Source: Arthrobacter sp. OY3WO11 (GTDB taxonomy: Bacteria > Actinomycetota > Actinomycetes > Actinomycetales > Micrococcaceae). From it: a DNA stretch of 64,000 bases. Positions within the stretch are counted from its first letter, which is position 1. Each line of letters opens with the position of its first letter. A program made the translations under genes and the position numbers. This document shows positions 36,439 through 45,631 of this stretch, one piece after another. The notes beneath the pieces are model-generated. The model had not been told where the DNA came from and did not search any database. It was given only the letters and a program-made list of their open reading frames with translations. The stretch covers positions 1,777,265-1,841,264 of the forward strand of contig NZ_LWLP01000001.1 of NCBI RefSeq assembly GCF_001641125.1, written 5' to 3'.

Positions 36439-36798
36439 ATGGTTGTACTTCGTCACGAAATTGGTGATGTCCTGCGCGATGTCCGCCAGCGTCAGGGGCG
36501 TACGCTCCGTGAAGTTTCGCACAGCGCCCGTGTCTCCCTGGGTTACCTCAGTGAAGTGGAGCGCGGCCAGAAGGAAGCATCATCTGAGCTGCTGTCCTCG
36601 ATCTGCTCGGCCCTGGATGTTCCGTTGTCCAGCATGCTTCGCGAGGTGAGCGACAGGGTGGCGGTTGCAGAAGGCGTTGCCGTTCCGGACACCGTTCCCC
36701 AGGAGTTCTCCCAGCGTTATGGCCGCGACCTCGAGCGCGACCTCAACACTGAACTTAACGACGAACTTTCCACGGGCCTTCTTTCCGGCGCCCGGTAA
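36439..36798 (+). CDS. XRE-type regulator, ClgR-like
   Basis: 119 residues with one helix-turn-helix: [29 protein letters not shown] (residues about 20-48), very like ClgR, which activates clp protease and DNA-repair genes in actinobacteria. Position pgsA-cinA-HTH-recA matches clgR elsewhere. A Glu/Asp/Leu-rich tail follows. ATG 36439 has AAGGAG at 36427-36432. An in-frame ATG at 36346 ([10 protein letters not shown]) also has a GGGAG-like site and would add 31 residues. The 260-base upstream gap contains TAGGAT (about 36279) as a possible -10. Confidence 0.88.
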   Translation: MVVLRHEIGDVLRDVRQRQGRTLREVSHSARVSLGYLSEVERGQKEASSELLSSICSALDVPLSSMLREVSDRVAVAEGVAVPDTVPQEFSQRYGRDLERDLNTELNDELSTGLLSGAR

Positions 36799-36839
36799 GG
36801 TCCCGCCGGAAGGCGGCTCCCGGAATGTAGCAAACACTA

Positions 36840-36865
36840 AAGCCCCCGGCCACGGCCGGGGGCTT
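36840..36865. terminator. Bidirectional terminator between convergent regulators
   Basis: AGCCCCCGGC (36841-36850) pairs with GCCGGGGGCT (36855-36864), flanked by A and T on either side. It separates the ClgR-like and MarR genes. Confidence 0.8.
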
Positions 36866-36878
36866 CAGTGCGTTCCGG

Positions 36879-37409
36879 CTACTGACCTTCCACGGTGGAC
36901 GCCGGGCCATCCTTCGGGAAGCCGTCGCGTTCGTAGGTGGAGTTCAGCTTGGCCATACAGCGGGCCAGTTCCTCCAGTTCCTCAACCGGCCATTCGCCCA
37001 GGCGTTCGCGGAACACCTGCCGACGGGCGTCCTGGACCTGATGCATCTTTTCCTCGCCCTTGGGTGTCAGCCGGATCGCCTGCGCCCGTCCGTCCAGGGG
37101 GTCAGCCTCCTTGGACACGAGCCCCAGGCTCTCCAGGAAAGCAATCTGCCGGCTGACGGACGGCTTGCCGACGCCGATGTTCATTGCCAGGTCGGTAAGG
37201 CGGATCGGCCCCTCCCGGCGGATCACCGTCAGGAGGCCGTACGCCGCCGGTTCCATGTCCGGATGGACCTGGCGGGAAAGCTGGTTGGAGATCGACCGTG
37301 CGCGCCGCCAAAAGAGACTGATCTGGTGTTCCACGTTCTGCACCGCTGCGTCCACGGTCGCCTCGTCGTGGCGGCCTTGCAGGGAGGGGACGTCAGGGGA
37401 GTTGCTCAT
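36879..37409 (-). CDS. MarR-family transcriptional regulator
   Basis: 176 residues. Winged helix around residues 55-125: YGLLTVIRREGPIRLTDLAMNIGVGKPSVSRQIAFLESLGLV, then wing DPLDGRAQAIRLTPKG. Ligand and targets unknown. Start MSNSPDVPSL at 37409 rather than the longer MIPRTR form because TAGAAT (37417-37422, minus strand) lies seven bases upstream, making it a leaderless start. Divergent from the DUF3046 gene, so both promoters share 41 bases. Confidence 0.9.
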   Translation of the reverse strand: MSNSPDVPSLQGRHDEATVDAAVQNVEHQISLFWRRARSISNQLSRQVHPDMEPAAYGLLTVIRREGPIRLTDLAMNIGVGKPSVSRQIAFLESLGLVSKEADPLDGRAQAIRLTPKGEEKMHQVQDARRQVFRERLGEWPVEELEELARCMAKLNSTYERDGFPKDGPASTVEGQ

Positions 37410-37416
37410 GGCAACA

Positions 37417-37422
37417 ATTCTA
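37417..37422 (-). promoter_or_regulatory. -10 hexamer TAGAAT for the MarR gene
   Basis: Minus-strand TAGAAT then TGTTGCC then ATG; a seven-base gap predicts a leaderless message. Confidence 0.55.
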
Positions 37423-37450
37423 GTGCGCGGGATCATGAGAGACTTTTCTG

Positions 37451-37675
37451 GTGCGAATCAGCGATTATTGGCGACTTATGGACGACGAATTCGGCGCCGG
37501 GTACTCGCGGGTCCTCAGCAGCAGCCTTGTCCTGGCAGGGGTGGGCGGGCGCACCGCGGACCAGGCGCTTGCAGCAGGCATAGAGCCCCGCAGGGTGTGG
37601 CTGGCCGTCTGCGACGTGCAGGATGTCCCCGCCGAGCGCCGGCTGGGCCGGGACATCAAGCCCCGCACAGACTAG
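37451..37675 (+). CDS. DUF3046 protein
   Basis: 74 residues. MRISDYWRLMDDEFGAGYSRVL and the RRVWLAVCDVQDVPAERRLG ending match DUF3046, a small actinobacterial protein commonly found just upstream of recA. Function unknown. GTG start at 37451. Confidence 0.88.
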   Translation: MRISDYWRLMDDEFGAGYSRVLSSSLVLAGVGGRTADQALAAGIEPRRVWLAVCDVQDVPAERRLGRDIKPRTD

Positions 37676-37704
37676 CGGCTTTCTCCTGACACGCCGCGCG
37701 ATTG

Positions 37705-37722
37705 TTCGAATACCTGTTCGGG
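37705..37722. promoter_or_regulatory. LexA (SOS) box upstream of recA
   Basis: TTCGAATACCTGTTCGGG matches CGAAC-N4-GTTCG with a T for C in the left half. It lies 144 bases before recA, the usual place in actinobacteria. Confidence 0.85.
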
Positions 37723-37865
37723 TAAAGCTATGCTTTTCATAGCGGGTTATCCACATAGCCGCCCTCACCCGGCCGGAATGTCAGTGGGTCCCAGTAGCGT
37801 CAGAGATGACCAATAAACGGCCGCTGAGGCCACTCCAAAGCGAGAAAGCATTAGAGGTGTGAACC

Positions 37866-38921
37866 ATGGCGGCAGCCCCGGATCGTGCAAAAGCGCTCGA
37901 AGCAGCGCTGGCCCAGATCGACAAGCAGTTCGGTAAAGGCTCGGTCATGCGGCTCGGCGATGAAGTCCGGGCTCCGATCGAGGTCATTCCCACCGGATCC
38001 ATTGCTCTGGATGTTGCTTTGGGAATTGGCGGCCTTCCCCGTGGCCGCGTTGTTGAAATCTATGGGCCGGAATCGTCCGGTAAGACCACCGTGGCCCTCC
38101 ACGCCGTGGCCAACGCCCAGCGCCTGGGCGGCATCGCCGCGTTCATCGACGCCGAGCACGCCCTTGATCCCGAATACGCCGCGAAGCTCGGTGTCGACAC
38201 CGACGCGCTCCTCGTCTCCCAGCCGGACACCGGCGAGCAGGCACTGGAAATCATGGACATGCTGGTGGGCTCGGGCTCCCTGGACGTCATCGTGATCGAC
38301 TCCGTCGCAGCGCTGGTGCCGCGCGCCGAAATTGAGGGCGACATGGGTGACAGCCACGTCGGCCTCCAGGCCCGCCTCATGAGCCAGGCCCTGCGTAAGA
38401 TCACCGGCCGGCTGAGCCAGACCAAGACCACGGCGATCTTCATCAACCAGCTCCGCGAGAAGATCGGCGTCTTCTTCGGCTCCCCGGAAACCACTACCGG
38501 CGGTAAGGCCCTGAAGTTCTACGCCTCCATCCGTATCGACGTCCGGCGCATCCAGACCCTGAAGGAAGGTGCCGATTCCGTTGGCAACCGGACCAAGGCG
38601 AAGATCGTCAAGAACAAGATGGCCCCGCCGTTCAAGGTGGCCGAATTCGACATCATCTACGGCCAGGGCATTTCCCGTGAGGGCGGCATCATCGACATGG
38701 GCGTGGAGCACGGCATCATCAAGAAGTCCGGCTCCTGGTTCACCTACGACGGCGACCAGCTTGGCCAGGGCATGGAGAACTCCCGCAGGTTCCTCCGTGA
38801 CAACCCTGAGCTTGCTGCCGAACTCGAGCGCCTGATCAAGGAAAAGCTCGGCGTGGGCGTCAAGCCTGCGGAGCCGGAGTCCAAAGACTCCCCGAAGCTG
38901 AAGGCCGTTGACGGGTTCTAG
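37866..38921 (+). CDS. recA: Recombinase RecA
   Basis: Strand-exchange protein and LexA co-protease. 351 residues. Walker [10 protein letters not shown] (about residues 66-74), Walker [13 protein letters not shown]2 loop and the conserved [20 protein letters not shown], plus the acidic-Lys C-terminus [17 protein letters not shown] 37866. SOS box upstream. recX follows three bases after the stop, so they form an operon. Confidence 0.98.
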   Translation: MAAAPDRAKALEAALAQIDKQFGKGSVMRLGDEVRAPIEVIPTGSIALDVALGIGGLPRGRVVEIYGPESSGKTTVALHAVANAQRLGGIAAFIDAEHALDPEYAAKLGVDTDALLVSQPDTGEQALEIMDMLVGSGSLDVIVIDSVAALVPRAEIEGDMGDSHVGLQARLMSQALRKITGRLSQTKTTAIFINQLREKIGVFFGSPETTTGGKALKFYASIRIDVRRIQTLKEGADSVGNRTKAKIVKNKMAPPFKVAEFDIIYGQGISREGGIIDMGVEHGIIKKSGSWFTYDGDQLGQGMENSRRFLRDNPELAAELERLIKEKLGVGVKPAEPESKDSPKLKAVDGF

Positions 38922-38924
38922 CCG

Positions 38925-39548
38925 TTGACCGGCTTCGACAATCCGCGTCCCCGCCGGGCAAAAGCCGGCGGGCGGCGCGGAGTTTCACATTGCGGCGCGT
39001 TCCAGGACGGTCCGGATCCCGGTTCTTCCGTTGCCGGGGACGCAGAGCCGGATCCGGTGTCCGTTGCGCAGAACATCGTGTACCGGCAACTGACCGCGTC
39101 GGCCAAAAGCCGGCTGCAGCTCGCCCAAAAACTCGCCGAACGGAACATCCCGGACGACGTCGCCGAGGCAGTGCTGGACAGGTTCCAGGAAGCCCGCCTG
39201 ATCAACGACGCCGACTTTGCGGACATGTGGGTGAGGAGCCGCTCCCAGTCGCGGAAACTGGCGAAGGGAGCCCTCCGCCGCGAACTCGCGGAAAAAGGCA
39301 TCGACCAGGACACCGCCGCCGCAGCTTTGGAACAGCTGACGGATGCGGATGAGGAAGCCGCCGCACGGCAGCTCGTGGAGCGGAAGCTCCGCCCGGGAAC
39401 GGATTTCCAGGACCGGGCGGCAAGGGACAAGGCAACCAGGCGGCTGGCGTCCATGCTGGCCCGCAAGGGCTATCAGCCCTCGCAGGCGTTCCGGATCGTC
39501 AACGAGGTCCTGGAGTCCTGCGCGGGACCCGACGGTGCCAACCCGTAA
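38925..39548 (+). CDS. recX: Regulatory protein RecX
   Basis: Modulator of RecA filaments, 207 residues. Three tandem three-helix repeats: LTASAKSRLQLAQKLAERNIP, DDVAEAVLDRFQEARLINDADFADMWVRSR, and RKLAKGALRRELAEKGIDQD. The N-terminal 45 residues are extra and Arg/Gly-rich. TTG start at 38925, three bases after recA. Confidence 0.92.
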   Translation: MTGFDNPRPRRAKAGGRRGVSHCGAFQDGPDPGSSVAGDAEPDPVSVAQNIVYRQLTASAKSRLQLAQKLAERNIPDDVAEAVLDRFQEARLINDADFADMWVRSRSQSRKLAKGALRRELAEKGIDQDTAAAALEQLTDADEEAAARQLVERKLRPGTDFQDRAARDKATRRLASMLARKGYQPSQAFRIVNEVLESCAGPDGANP

Positions 39549-39554
39549 AACCGG

Positions 39555-39560
39555 TACCCT
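39555..39560 (+). promoter_or_regulatory. -10 hexamer TACCCT before miaB
   Basis: TACCCT ends six bases before the GTG at 39567; predicted leaderless start. Confidence 0.5.
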
Positions 39561-39566
39561 TAACAG

Positions 39567-41126
39567 GTGAGTTTGACCATCCCTTCCCCCTTTTCCGGTA
39601 CCGGCCCCTCTGCAGAAGCTGGTGGTGCTCCGCAATCCGGTGGCCCCAAGCCCCGCACCTACCAGGTGCGGACGTTCGGCTGCCAGATGAACGTCCACGA
39701 CTCGGAGCGGATGGCCGGGATGCTGGAGGACGCGGGGTATCTGCCGGCAGACGGTGAGCAGGCCGACATCGTGGTGTTCAACACGTGCGCGGTCAGGGAG
39801 AACGCTGACAACAAGCTCTACGGCAACCTTGGCATGCTGGCTCCGGTGAAGGCAGCAAACCCCGGCATGCAGATTGCTGTGGGCGGCTGCCTCGCCCAGA
39901 AGGACAGGGAAACCATCCTGAAGAAAGCCCCGTGGGTTGATGCCGTTTTCGGCACCCACAATGTTGGCGCCCTGCCTGCCCTGCTGGACCGCGCCCGGCA
40001 CAACAGCGAGGCGCAACTGGAAATCCTCGAGTCGCTGGATGTCTTCCCGTCCACGCTTCCCACGAAGCGGGACTCCGTCTACTCAGGCTGGGTATCGATC
40101 TCCGTGGGCTGCAACAACACCTGCACCTTCTGCATCGTTCCCGCCCTCCGCGGAAAAGAGAAAGACCGCCGGCCGGGAGACATCCTGGCGGAGATCCAGG
40201 CCCTGGTGGACGACGGCGCCATCGAAGTCACGCTCCTGGGCCAGAACGTCAACTCCTACGGTGTGGAGTTCGGCGACCGGCAGGCATTCTCCAAGCTCCT
40301 CCGGGCCTGCGGGGACATCGAAGGCCTGGAGCGCGTCCGCTTCACGAGCCCGCACCCGGCCGCCTTCACCGACGACGTCATTGACGCCATGGCCGAGACC
40401 CTCAACGTGATGCCGCAGCTGCACATGCCGCTGCAGTCGGGGTCGGACAAGGTGCTTCGGGACATGCGGCGTTCCTACCGCTCCAGCAAGTTCCTGGGGA
40501 TCCTGGACAAAGTCCGCGAGAAAATCCCGCACGCGGCAATCTCCACCGACATCATTGTGGGGTTCCCCGGCGAAACCGAGGAGGACTTCCAGGCAACACT
40601 TGATGTCGTGGAGAAGTCACGCTTCGCCACCGCCTTCACGTTCCAGTACTCCAAGCGCCCCGGCACCCCTGCCGCTGACCTGCCGGACCAGCTGCCCAAG
40701 GCAGTGGTCCAGGAACGGTTCGAACGCCTGACCGCACTCCAGGACCGCATTGCTGCAGAGGAGAACCAGCGCCAGCTCGGCCGCCGCGTTGAGGTCATGG
40801 TCACGGCGCAGTCCGGACGGAAGGCAGGGGAGACGCACAGGCTGTCCGGCCGTTCGCAGGACCAGCGGCTGGTGCACTTCTCGGTCCCTGAGGGTGCGCC
40901 CGCTCCGCGGCCGGGAGACCTGGTCACGGTGACCATCACCGAGGCCGCCGCTTTCCATCTCGTCGCCGATCCCACCCTGGAGGATTACAGCCTCCGCCGT
41001 TCCCGGGCCGGCGACGCCTGGGACAGGTCGCAGGCAGATTCCTGCGGAGCACCCGCACCGGGGGCTGGTGCCGGTGGCAAGGGCGTTTCGCTGGGCATGC
41101 CCTCGTTGCCCGTCCGCACCCGCTGA
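39567..41126 (+). CDS. miaB: tRNA-2-methylthio-N6-dimethylallyladenosine synthase
   Basis: Methylthiolates i6A37 in tRNAs reading U codons; acts after MiaA. 519 residues. N-terminal MTTase cysteines: [12 protein letters not shown] (Cys39) and [16 protein letters not shown] plus GGCLAQ. The radical SAM site is [16 protein letters not shown] domain follows ([16 protein letters not shown]). The last 60 residues are an Ala/Gly-rich extension. GTG start with close -10. miaA follows three bases after the stop. Confidence 0.97.
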   Translation: MSLTIPSPFSGTGPSAEAGGAPQSGGPKPRTYQVRTFGCQMNVHDSERMAGMLEDAGYLPADGEQADIVVFNTCAVRENADNKLYGNLGMLAPVKAANPGMQIAVGGCLAQKDRETILKKAPWVDAVFGTHNVGALPALLDRARHNSEAQLEILESLDVFPSTLPTKRDSVYSGWVSISVGCNNTCTFCIVPALRGKEKDRRPGDILAEIQALVDDGAIEVTLLGQNVNSYGVEFGDRQAFSKLLRACGDIEGLERVRFTSPHPAAFTDDVIDAMAETLNVMPQLHMPLQSGSDKVLRDMRRSYRSSKFLGILDKVREKIPHAAISTDIIVGFPGETEEDFQATLDVVEKSRFATAFTFQYSKRPGTPAADLPDQLPKAVVQERFERLTALQDRIAAEENQRQLGRRVEVMVTAQSGRKAGETHRLSGRSQDQRLVHFSVPEGAPAPRPGDLVTVTITEAAAFHLVADPTLEDYSLRRSRAGDAWDRSQADSCGAPAPGAGAGGKGVSLGMPSLPVRTR

Positions 41127-41129
41127 CCG

Positions 41130-42029
41130 GTGGGCTCACCGCCTGTCATCGCCGTCGTTGGCCCCACCGGGTCCGGCAAGTCTGACCTCGCCGTCAGCCT
41201 TGCCCTTGAACTCGACGGCGAAGTCATCAACGCCGACGCCATGCAGTTCTACCGCGGCATGGACATCGGCACCGCAAAAATCACTGAGGCTGAACGCAGG
41301 GGAGTTCCCCACCACCTGCTGGACATCCTGGAGGTAACCCAGGAAGCCAGTGTGTCGCAGTTCCAGCAGCAGGCGCGGGAGCTCATCACGGACATCCATG
41401 CCCGCGGCAAGCGCGCCGTCCTGGCCGGCGGTTCCGGCCTCTACGTGCGGGCTCTGCTGGACGTCCTCGAGTTCCCGGGGACTGATCCGCTGGTGCGGCA
41501 ACGGCTGGAAGCCGAACTCGCTGCGCAGGGGACCGCGGTGCTGCTGGAGCGGCTGCGGGAGGTGGATCCGGTGTCCGCCGGCCGCCTGTCGGATGACCGG
41601 AGGATCATCCGGGCCCTGGAGGTCCACCAGCTTACCGGACGGCCGTTCAGCTCCTTTATGCCGCAGCGCGAGTACTTCCAGCCTGCCGTCCAGGTAGGCC
41701 TGGCAGTGGACCGCGAGGTGCTTCGGGACCGGCTCGCCCGACGCGTCCACAGCATGGTGGACGCCGGCCTCCTCGCGGAAGTCGAACGGCTGGATGCCCG
41801 CGGGCTGCGGCAGGGCAAGACCGCTCCCCGCGCCCTGGGGTACTCGCAGTTCCTGCGCGTTATCGACGGCGAATGTTCCGTTCCCGAGGCCGCGGAGGAC
41901 ACCATCGTGGCCACCCGGCAGTTCGCCCGGCGCCAGCTGACCTGGTTCCGCGCCGACCCGCGCATCCACTGGCTGGACTGGCAGGATCCGGCCCTGGTGG
42001 CCAAAGCAGCGGCGCTCTCCCGTTTTTAG
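41130..42029 (+). CDS. miaA: tRNA dimethylallyltransferase
   Basis: Prenylates A37 of tRNAs, giving the substrate for MiaB. 299 residues. P-loop [14 protein letters not shown] (about residues 9-22), [18 protein letters not shown], and [17 protein letters not shown] start. Immediately downstream of miaB, so both enzymes of the pathway are one unit. Confidence 0.96.
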   Translation: MGSPPVIAVVGPTGSGKSDLAVSLALELDGEVINADAMQFYRGMDIGTAKITEAERRGVPHHLLDILEVTQEASVSQFQQQARELITDIHARGKRAVLAGGSGLYVRALLDVLEFPGTDPLVRQRLEAELAAQGTAVLLERLREVDPVSAGRLSDDRRIIRALEVHQLTGRPFSSFMPQREYFQPAVQVGLAVDREVLRDRLARRVHSMVDAGLLAEVERLDARGLRQGKTAPRALGYSQFLRVIDGECSVPEAAEDTIVATRQFARRQLTWFRADPRIHWLDWQDPALVAKAAALSRF

Positions 42030-42048
42030 GGCTGCACCGCCCGGCCGG

Positions 42049-42054
42049 TACCCT
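42049..42054 (+). promoter_or_regulatory. -10 hexamer TACCCT before dapF
   Basis: TACCCT ends seven bases before ATG 42062; predicted leaderless start. The same hexamer serves miaB. Confidence 0.5.
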
Positions 42055-42061
42055 TGGAACC

Positions 42062-43006
42062 ATGGACACAACCCTCGCAGAAACCACCGAGCCGGCCTTC
42101 CGCACCCTGAGCGGGCTCCGCTTTTCCAAGGGGCACGGCACCGGCAATGACTTCGTCCTGGTGGCTGATCCCGAGGGCGTCCACACCATCACGGCCGAAG
42201 CAGTGGCTGCCCTGTGCGACCGGCACCGGGGGATTGGCGGGGACGGGCTCATCCGGGCGGTTCCCTCGCGCTTCCTTCCGGAGGGCCGTGAGCTGCTGGC
42301 CGCCGCCCCGGATGCTGAGTGGTTCATGGACTACCGCAACGGCGACGGCTCGCTGTCCGAAATGTGCGGCAACGGCGTCCGCGTGTTCGTCCATTTCCTC
42401 CGTACCGAAGGCCTGATCGAACTGCCCGACGGCGGTGCCCTGGCCATCGGCACCCGCGCCGGGGTCAAGACCGTGGTGCGTACGGGCGACGACTACGCCG
42501 TGGACATGGGGCCGTGGGAGTTCATCTTCCCCGGGGAAGCTACGGCCAAGGCCATGGATTCGCTGGTGACCGCGGAGGGCCTGGAGGTTCCACGCCCCGC
42601 ACTGTCAGTCAGCATGGGCAACCCGCACACCGTCGTTGCCCTCGCCGAGCTTTCCGAACTCGCCGGAACCCGCCTGTTCACCGCGCCCTTGGTAGACCCT
42701 GCCCCGGCCAACGGGACCAACGTGGAATTCGTGGTTCCGTCCGAGCCGCTGGTGCACGACGGCGTCGGCTCGGTGACAATGCGGGTGCATGAACGCGGCG
42801 TGGGGGAGACCCAGTCCTGCGGAACAGGTGCCTGCGCCGCCGCAGTGGCCATCCGCCACTGGGCAGGAGCGGAAGCCCCGGACTCCTGGCGGGTCCACGT
42901 CCCTGGCGGCGTGGTGGGAGTCAAGTTTTTCGCTGGTCCCGCAGGTCACGAGCATGTGGAGCTCAGCGGTCCGGCAGTTATTGTGGCAACCGGGACGCTT
43001 TCCTGA
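42062..43006 (+). CDS. dapF: Diaminopimelate epimerase
   Basis: Converts LL-DAP to meso-DAP. 314 residues. Both active-site cysteines are present: [12 protein letters not shown] and [28 protein letters not shown] at the N-terminus is typical. ATG 42062 rather than the upstream frame inside miaA. Its last 29 bases overlap the tail-to-tail methyltransferase gene. Confidence 0.96.
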   Translation: MDTTLAETTEPAFRTLSGLRFSKGHGTGNDFVLVADPEGVHTITAEAVAALCDRHRGIGGDGLIRAVPSRFLPEGRELLAAAPDAEWFMDYRNGDGSLSEMCGNGVRVFVHFLRTEGLIELPDGGALAIGTRAGVKTVVRTGDDYAVDMGPWEFIFPGEATAKAMDSLVTAEGLEVPRPALSVSMGNPHTVVALAELSELAGTRLFTAPLVDPAPANGTNVEFVVPSEPLVHDGVGSVTMRVHERGVGETQSCGTGACAAAVAIRHWAGAEAPDSWRVHVPGGVVGVKFFAGPAGHEHVELSGPAVIVATGTLS

Positions 43007-43601
43007 CCTTGAGGATCCGGAACGACTTCGACGTCGCTTCCCGGCTGACGCTGAACGATTCGTCCAGCTCAGCTGCAAGCCACCGCTGAAGCGAGTCCGC
43101 CCCCAGGTTCTTCTGCACCACCAGCCAGGCCGTCCCGCCCGGAGCCAGGCGGGGCAGCCACAGCGTCAGCAGGGAGTGCAGTTCGTCCTTGCCGATCCGG
43201 ATGGGCGGATTGGACCATATCGTGTCAAAGCGCAGGTCGGGATCCACTGCGTCAGGGGTGCTGGCCGTAACGTTGGCCAGCCCCAATGCTGCGGCGTTCT
43301 CGTTTGTCAGCGCGATGCAGCGCTCGTTGACGTCCACAGCGTAAACCCGGGCGGACGGCGCCTTGAGAGCCATGGTCAGTGCAACCGGCCCCCAGCCGCA
43401 GCCGATATCCAGGAGGTTCCCCTGCGGTGCCGGCGCGGGTACCTCGCTGAGCAGGATGGCCGTGCCTTTGTCGATACCGTCAGGGCTGAAGATGCCGGAG
43501 GAAGTCTGCAGCCTGCGCGTTTGCCCTGCCAGTTCAACAGTCAGGGGCTTGCGGGTGAAAGGGCCGGCGGGTGTTGCGCTGAAATAATGTGCGGACTCCA
43601 T
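42978..43601 (-). CDS. Class I methyltransferase, RsmC-like
   Basis: 207 residues. SAM-binding motif [18 protein letters not shown] and catalytic motif WSNPPIRIG, the NPPxR/xxG form of small-rRNA guanine-N2 methyltransferases (RsmC C-terminal domain alone). [19 protein letters not shown] and the [14 protein letters not shown] stretch support this. Start MESAHYF at 43601; a longer frame to 43829 would cover the hflX leader. TACTCT eight bases upstream may be its -10. Its promoter is divergent from the hflX leader's. Confidence 0.88.
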   Translation of the reverse strand: MESAHYFSATPAGPFTRKPLTVELAGQTRRLQTSSGIFSPDGIDKGTAILLSEVPAPAPQGNLLDIGCGWGPVALTMALKAPSARVYAVDVNERCIALTNENAAALGLANVTASTPDAVDPDLRFDTIWSNPPIRIGKDELHSLLTLWLPRLAPGGTAWLVVQKNLGADSLQRWLAAELDESFSVSREATSKSFRILKVRKASRLPQ

Positions 43602-43660
43602 AACTGGCCAGAGTAGTTCCCCTTGCAGCGTAAAGGGAAACCGCGGGTATGGCCCTCTGC

Positions 43661-44047
43661 TAGGCTGGAGGGCATGTTCCTGATCTTCGAGTAACCGGCA
43701 CGGGCCACGCCCGTCCCATAGCCTGCCCTCAAGCGGCAGCATGTCCCACCCAGCGACGCAGGTTCTCTGAACCTTCCGCTGCGTGCACCGGACCAAGCGG
43801 CCTCGTTTGCTCCGGTCGCCGGACCACACTCGAAAGTCAGCCTCCTGCTGAACTTATCGCCGTTTTCCGGCTGCTTTCTTTTCGCCGCGTAGCCACACGC
43901 GGCACGTCTGCCAGCGCTGCCGTCCGCAGCGCCGGCCCGGCAAGCCAGGAGGCTTGGATGACCGAAGGCCGTCAGCCCAGCGCGAATACTTCCCCCACCA
44001 CCAGCAATCGGCACTATTCTGGAACTGCCGAATCTTCAAAGGAGACC
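43661..44047 (+). promoter_or_regulatory. Long structured leader of hflX with upstream ORF
   Basis: About 387 bases between the predicted start of transcription and hflX. It begins with TAGGCT (43661-43666), a -10 seven bases before a six-codon ORF. It then contains stable hairpins: 43700-43705/43709-43714 (ACGGGC/GCCCGT), 43760-43765/43769-43774 (AGGTTC/GAACCT), 43884-43890/43897-43903 (GCCGCGT/ACGCGGC) and 43914-43920/43926-43932 (GCGCTGC/GCAGCGC). A small GCCG/CGGC stem (43859-43871) is followed by a pyrimidine tract TTTCTTTT. This layout fits transcription attenuation controlled by translation of the uORF. Confidence 0.55.
43674..43694 (+). CDS. Putative leader peptide MFLIFE
   Basis: ATG TTC CTG ATC TTC GAG TAA. 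It lies seven bases after the -10 hexamer TAGGCT, so the message would begin at its ATG; GGAGGG in that interval is too close for a normal ribosome-binding site. A six-residue hydrophobic peptide at the head of a structured leader of a ribosome-rescue gene suggests a ribosome-stalling sensor. Too short for family evidence. Confidence 0.45.
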   Translation: MFLIFE

Positions 44048-45631
44048 ATGACCAGCCAGCCCAACACCGGATCAGATCCAGCCGCCCAGGACATGAGTCC
44101 CGAGGAAATCCAGGCTGTCATCGACCGGATTCTCTCCAAGGACGTACCTGCCAGGAACCCCAGCACGCAAAGCGGCGATGCGAAGAGCAGCGACGGAAAG
44201 GCAGTATTCGGCAAAGCCCAGGCAATTTCCCGCCTGGACGAAGAACATTCAACGTACGACGGCGACCAGCAGGACCTCGAGGAACGCCGCGCCCTGCGGC
44301 GCACCGCAGGACTGTCCACCGAACTCGAGGACGTCACCGAGGTCGAGTACCGGCAGCTGCGCCTTGAGCGCGTTGTCCTGGCAGGGCTCTGGTCCGAAGG
44401 TACGCTGGCCGACGCCGAGAACTCGCTCCGGGAGCTCGCTGCCCTTGCGGAAACTGCCGGATCCGAGGTCCTTGACGGACTGGTCCAGCGCCGTGACAAG
44501 CCGGACCCCGGAACATTCCTTGGCTCGGGCAAGGCGCTTGAGCTTCGGGACATCGTGATGTCCACCGGCGCGGACACCGTTGTGGTGGATGCCGAGCTTG
44601 CACCCTCCCAGCGCCGAGGCCTGGAGGACATCGTCAAGGTCAAGGTCATCGACCGGACGGCTTTGATCCTGGATATCTTCGCCCAGCATGCCAAGAGCCG
44701 CGAAGGCAAGGCCCAGGTGGAGTTGGCGCAGCTTGAGTACCTCCTGCCGCGCCTCCGTGGCTGGGGCGAGTCGATGTCCCGTCAGGCCGGTGGCCAGGTG
44801 GGCGGCGCCGCGGCCGGCATGGGTTCGCGCGGTCCCGGCGAAACGAAGATCGAGCTGGACCGCCGCCGTATCCGGACCCGGATGGCCAAGCTGCGGCGGG
44901 AGATCGCCGCGATGAAGCCGGCCCGTGAGACCAAGCGGGCCAACCGCCGTCGTAATTCCGTGCCGTCCGTGGCGATCGCCGGGTACACCAACGCCGGCAA
45001 ATCCTCGCTGCTGAACCGCCTGACCGACGCCGGCGTCCTGGTGGAGAACGCCTTGTTCGCTACGTTGGACCCGACTGTCCGCAAGGCGGAAACCGCGGAT
45101 GGGCTGGGTTACACGCTCGCGGACACTGTGGGCTTTGTCCGGTCGCTGCCGACTCAGCTGGTGGAGGCGTTCCGCTCCACGCTGGAGGAAGTTGCCGACG
45201 CCGACCTGATCCTTCATGTGGTGGACGTCTCGCACCCGGACCCTGAGGGGCAGATTGCTGCAGTCCGCAAGGTCTTCAGCGAAGTGGATGCCCGCAAGGT
45301 GCCCGAAATCATCGTGCTCAACAAAGCCGACGCCGCTGACCCCTTTGTGGTGGAGCGGCTCAGGCAGCGCGAACCACGGCATGTGGTGGTGTCCGCCCGC
45401 ACGGGGCAGGGCATCGCGGAACTGCTGAAGGCCATCAGCGACGCCATTCCCAGGCCAAGCGTCAAGCTGGAGCTGCTCATCCCGTACGACCGCGGAGACT
45501 TGGTCAGCAAACTCCACGAGTCCGACGCCGAGATCATCAGCGTGGACCACGTGGAGCAAGGCACGCGGGCCGTGGTGATGGTCCGGGAAGGCTTTGCGGC
45601 CGAACTGGAACCCTTCGTCAGCAATGACTGA
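44048..45631 (+). CDS. hflX: GTPase HflX (ribosome-splitting factor)
   Basis: Ribosome-associated GTPase that splits stalled 70S under stress; relatives confer macrolide/lincosamide resistance. 527 residues. N-terminal domain with GTFLGSGKALELRDIV, coiled linker GGGxxGxxSRGPGETKIELDRRRIR-type segment, and the G domain: G1 GYTNAGKSSLLNRL, G2/3 DTVGFVRSLPTQL, G4 NKAD. Two starts are possible: ATG 44048 (MTSQPNTG, AAAGGAG close upstream, chosen because the family-like sequence starts there) and ATG 43958 (MTEGRQPSA, AGGAGG with five-base spacing). Overlaps the helicase gene by 8 bases. Confidence 0.93.
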   Translation: MTSQPNTGSDPAAQDMSPEEIQAVIDRILSKDVPARNPSTQSGDAKSSDGKAVFGKAQAISRLDEEHSTYDGDQQDLEERRALRRTAGLSTELEDVTEVEYRQLRLERVVLAGLWSEGTLADAENSLRELAALAETAGSEVLDGLVQRRDKPDPGTFLGSGKALELRDIVMSTGADTVVVDAELAPSQRRGLEDIVKVKVIDRTALILDIFAQHAKSREGKAQVELAQLEYLLPRLRGWGESMSRQAGGQVGGAAAGMGSRGPGETKIELDRRRIRTRMAKLRREIAAMKPARETKRANRRRNSVPSVAIAGYTNAGKSSLLNRLTDAGVLVENALFATLDPTVRKAETADGLGYTLADTVGFVRSLPTQLVEAFRSTLEEVADADLILHVVDVSHPDPEGQIAAVRKVFSEVDARKVPEIIVLNKADAADPFVVERLRQREPRHVVVSARTGQGIAELLKAISDAIPRPSVKLELLIPYDRGDLVSKLHESDAEIISVDHVEQGTRAVVMVREGFAAELEPFVSND

